A stretch of 64,000 bases of DNA from assembly GCF_030813415.1 (NCBI RefSeq), contig NZ_JAUSUF010000008.1:55975-119974 (forward strand). Direction: 5' to 3'. A program made the translations under genes and the position numbers. Source of the DNA: Eubacterium multiforme (GTDB lineage Bacteria; Bacillota; Clostridia; Clostridiales; Clostridiaceae). This document shows positions 63,836-64,000 of the stretch, in pieces. Every line of letters starts with the position of its first letter. The stretch's first letter is position 1. The notes beneath the pieces are model-generated. The model had not been told where the DNA came from. It did no database searches and was given only the letters and a program-made list of their open reading frames with translations.

Positions 63836-63970
63836 ACCGTATATAATAAGTCTTGTCGCTTGAGGGCGGCGGACAAATAAATGGTCTTTGAAAATTGAAC
63901 AGAATATATAGAATACATTTAGAACCAGCAATTCTTTTTATTAAAGTAAGTTTTATGAGTATGATTAAAC
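63836..63970 (+). promoter_or_regulatory. Ribosomal RNA operon promoter region and leader
   Basis: TATAAT at 63842-63847 is the best -10 candidate; a good -35 box was not found. A GC-rich hairpin TTGTCGC...GCGGCGGACAA (63854-63875) and the conserved leader GGTCTTTGAAAATTGAAC (about 63883-63900), standard before Firmicute 16S genes, follow. Confidence 0.7.
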
Positions 63971-63972
63971 TT

Positions 63973-64000
63973 TTTATTGAGAGTTTGATCCTGGCTCAGG
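63973..64000 (+). rRNA. rrs: 16S ribosomal RNA (5' end only)
   Basis: The window ends in the 16S start sequence GAGAGTTTGATCCTGGCTCA, the universal 5' region. Only about 28 bases are visible; the exact mature 5' end is approximate. Confidence 0.95.

Noticed and set aside
63810..63847. A full sigma-A promoter directly before the rRNA leader.
   Set aside because: Only the -10 box is convincing; no -35 box lies at 16-18 nt.

Overview
The window is low-GC, densely coded DNA from a strictly anaerobic, spore-forming Firmicute, most likely Clostridium sensu stricto (cluster I, near C. perfringens, C. baratii or C. sardiniense). This rests on very AT-rich intergenic DNA, GGAGG-type ribosome binding sites with many UUG/GUG starts, a single-chain pyruvate:ferredoxin oxidoreductase, a large SRP RNA, the dnaX-ybaB-recR-bofA block, two glycyl-radical genes and a clostridial 7alpha-hydroxysteroid dehydrogenase. 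No species is claimed. No phage, insertion sequence or CRISPR array was seen.

Layout. 1-5.6 kb: a partial YjgB-like lipoprotein, small unknown genes, a bile-acid 7alpha-HSDH, a GGDEF-EAL protein and a TauE-type permease. 5.8-9.4 kb: pyruvate:ferredoxin oxidoreductase. 9.6-16.8 kb: small unknown proteins, a CBS-domain membrane protein, tadA, lgt and a 2-hydroxycarboxylate transporter behind a long leader. 16.8-17.3 kb: tRNA-Ser(GGA) fused to SRP RNA behind one promoter. 17.5-20.3 kb (minus): membrane proteins and thyA-folA. 20.6-29.5 kb: dnaX, ybaB, a CPBP protease, a trans-4-hydroxyproline dehydratase operon (activase, dehydratase, proC), recR and bofA. 29.6-33.7 kb: an ABC-2 transporter, a 58-residue Cys-rich protein and an M32 carboxypeptidase.

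34-45.4 kb: gadC-gadB acid resistance, a serC-like/serA/DUF1015 serine block, a heterodimeric ABC exporter whose ribosome binding site is an eight-G tract, and a NUDIX/XRE pair. 45.6-49.8 kb: a secreted protein with two mucin-binding-like repeats and a transglutaminase-like domain, mtnN, a broken small gene and tcdA. 49.8-57.2 kb: an intergenic DnaA-box-like cluster, then a PRD-type regulator, a split transketolase, an ascorbate-family PTS (A, B, C) and a transaldolase. Its two transcription units begin with the same 26-nt element at exactly the same distance (44 nt) from the -10 box. 57.4-62.4 kb: a polysaccharide deacetylase and a GNAT / class D sortase / LPSTG-anchored SdrD_B-repeat protein operon. 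62.5-64 kb: glucose-type EIIA, an unknown gene, an rRNA leader and the first bases of a 16S rRNA.

Taken together the genes suit an animal-gut fermenter: they cover hydroxyproline (collagen) use, bile acid oxidation, mucus or glycan contact, glutamate-dependent acid resistance, sortase-anchored surface protein and PTS uptake feeding the non-oxidative pentose phosphate pathway. The strongest candidates for something undescribed are the PTS/transketolase/transaldolase regulon with its duplicated operator, the mucin-binding/transglutaminase protein, and the DnaA-box-like cluster.
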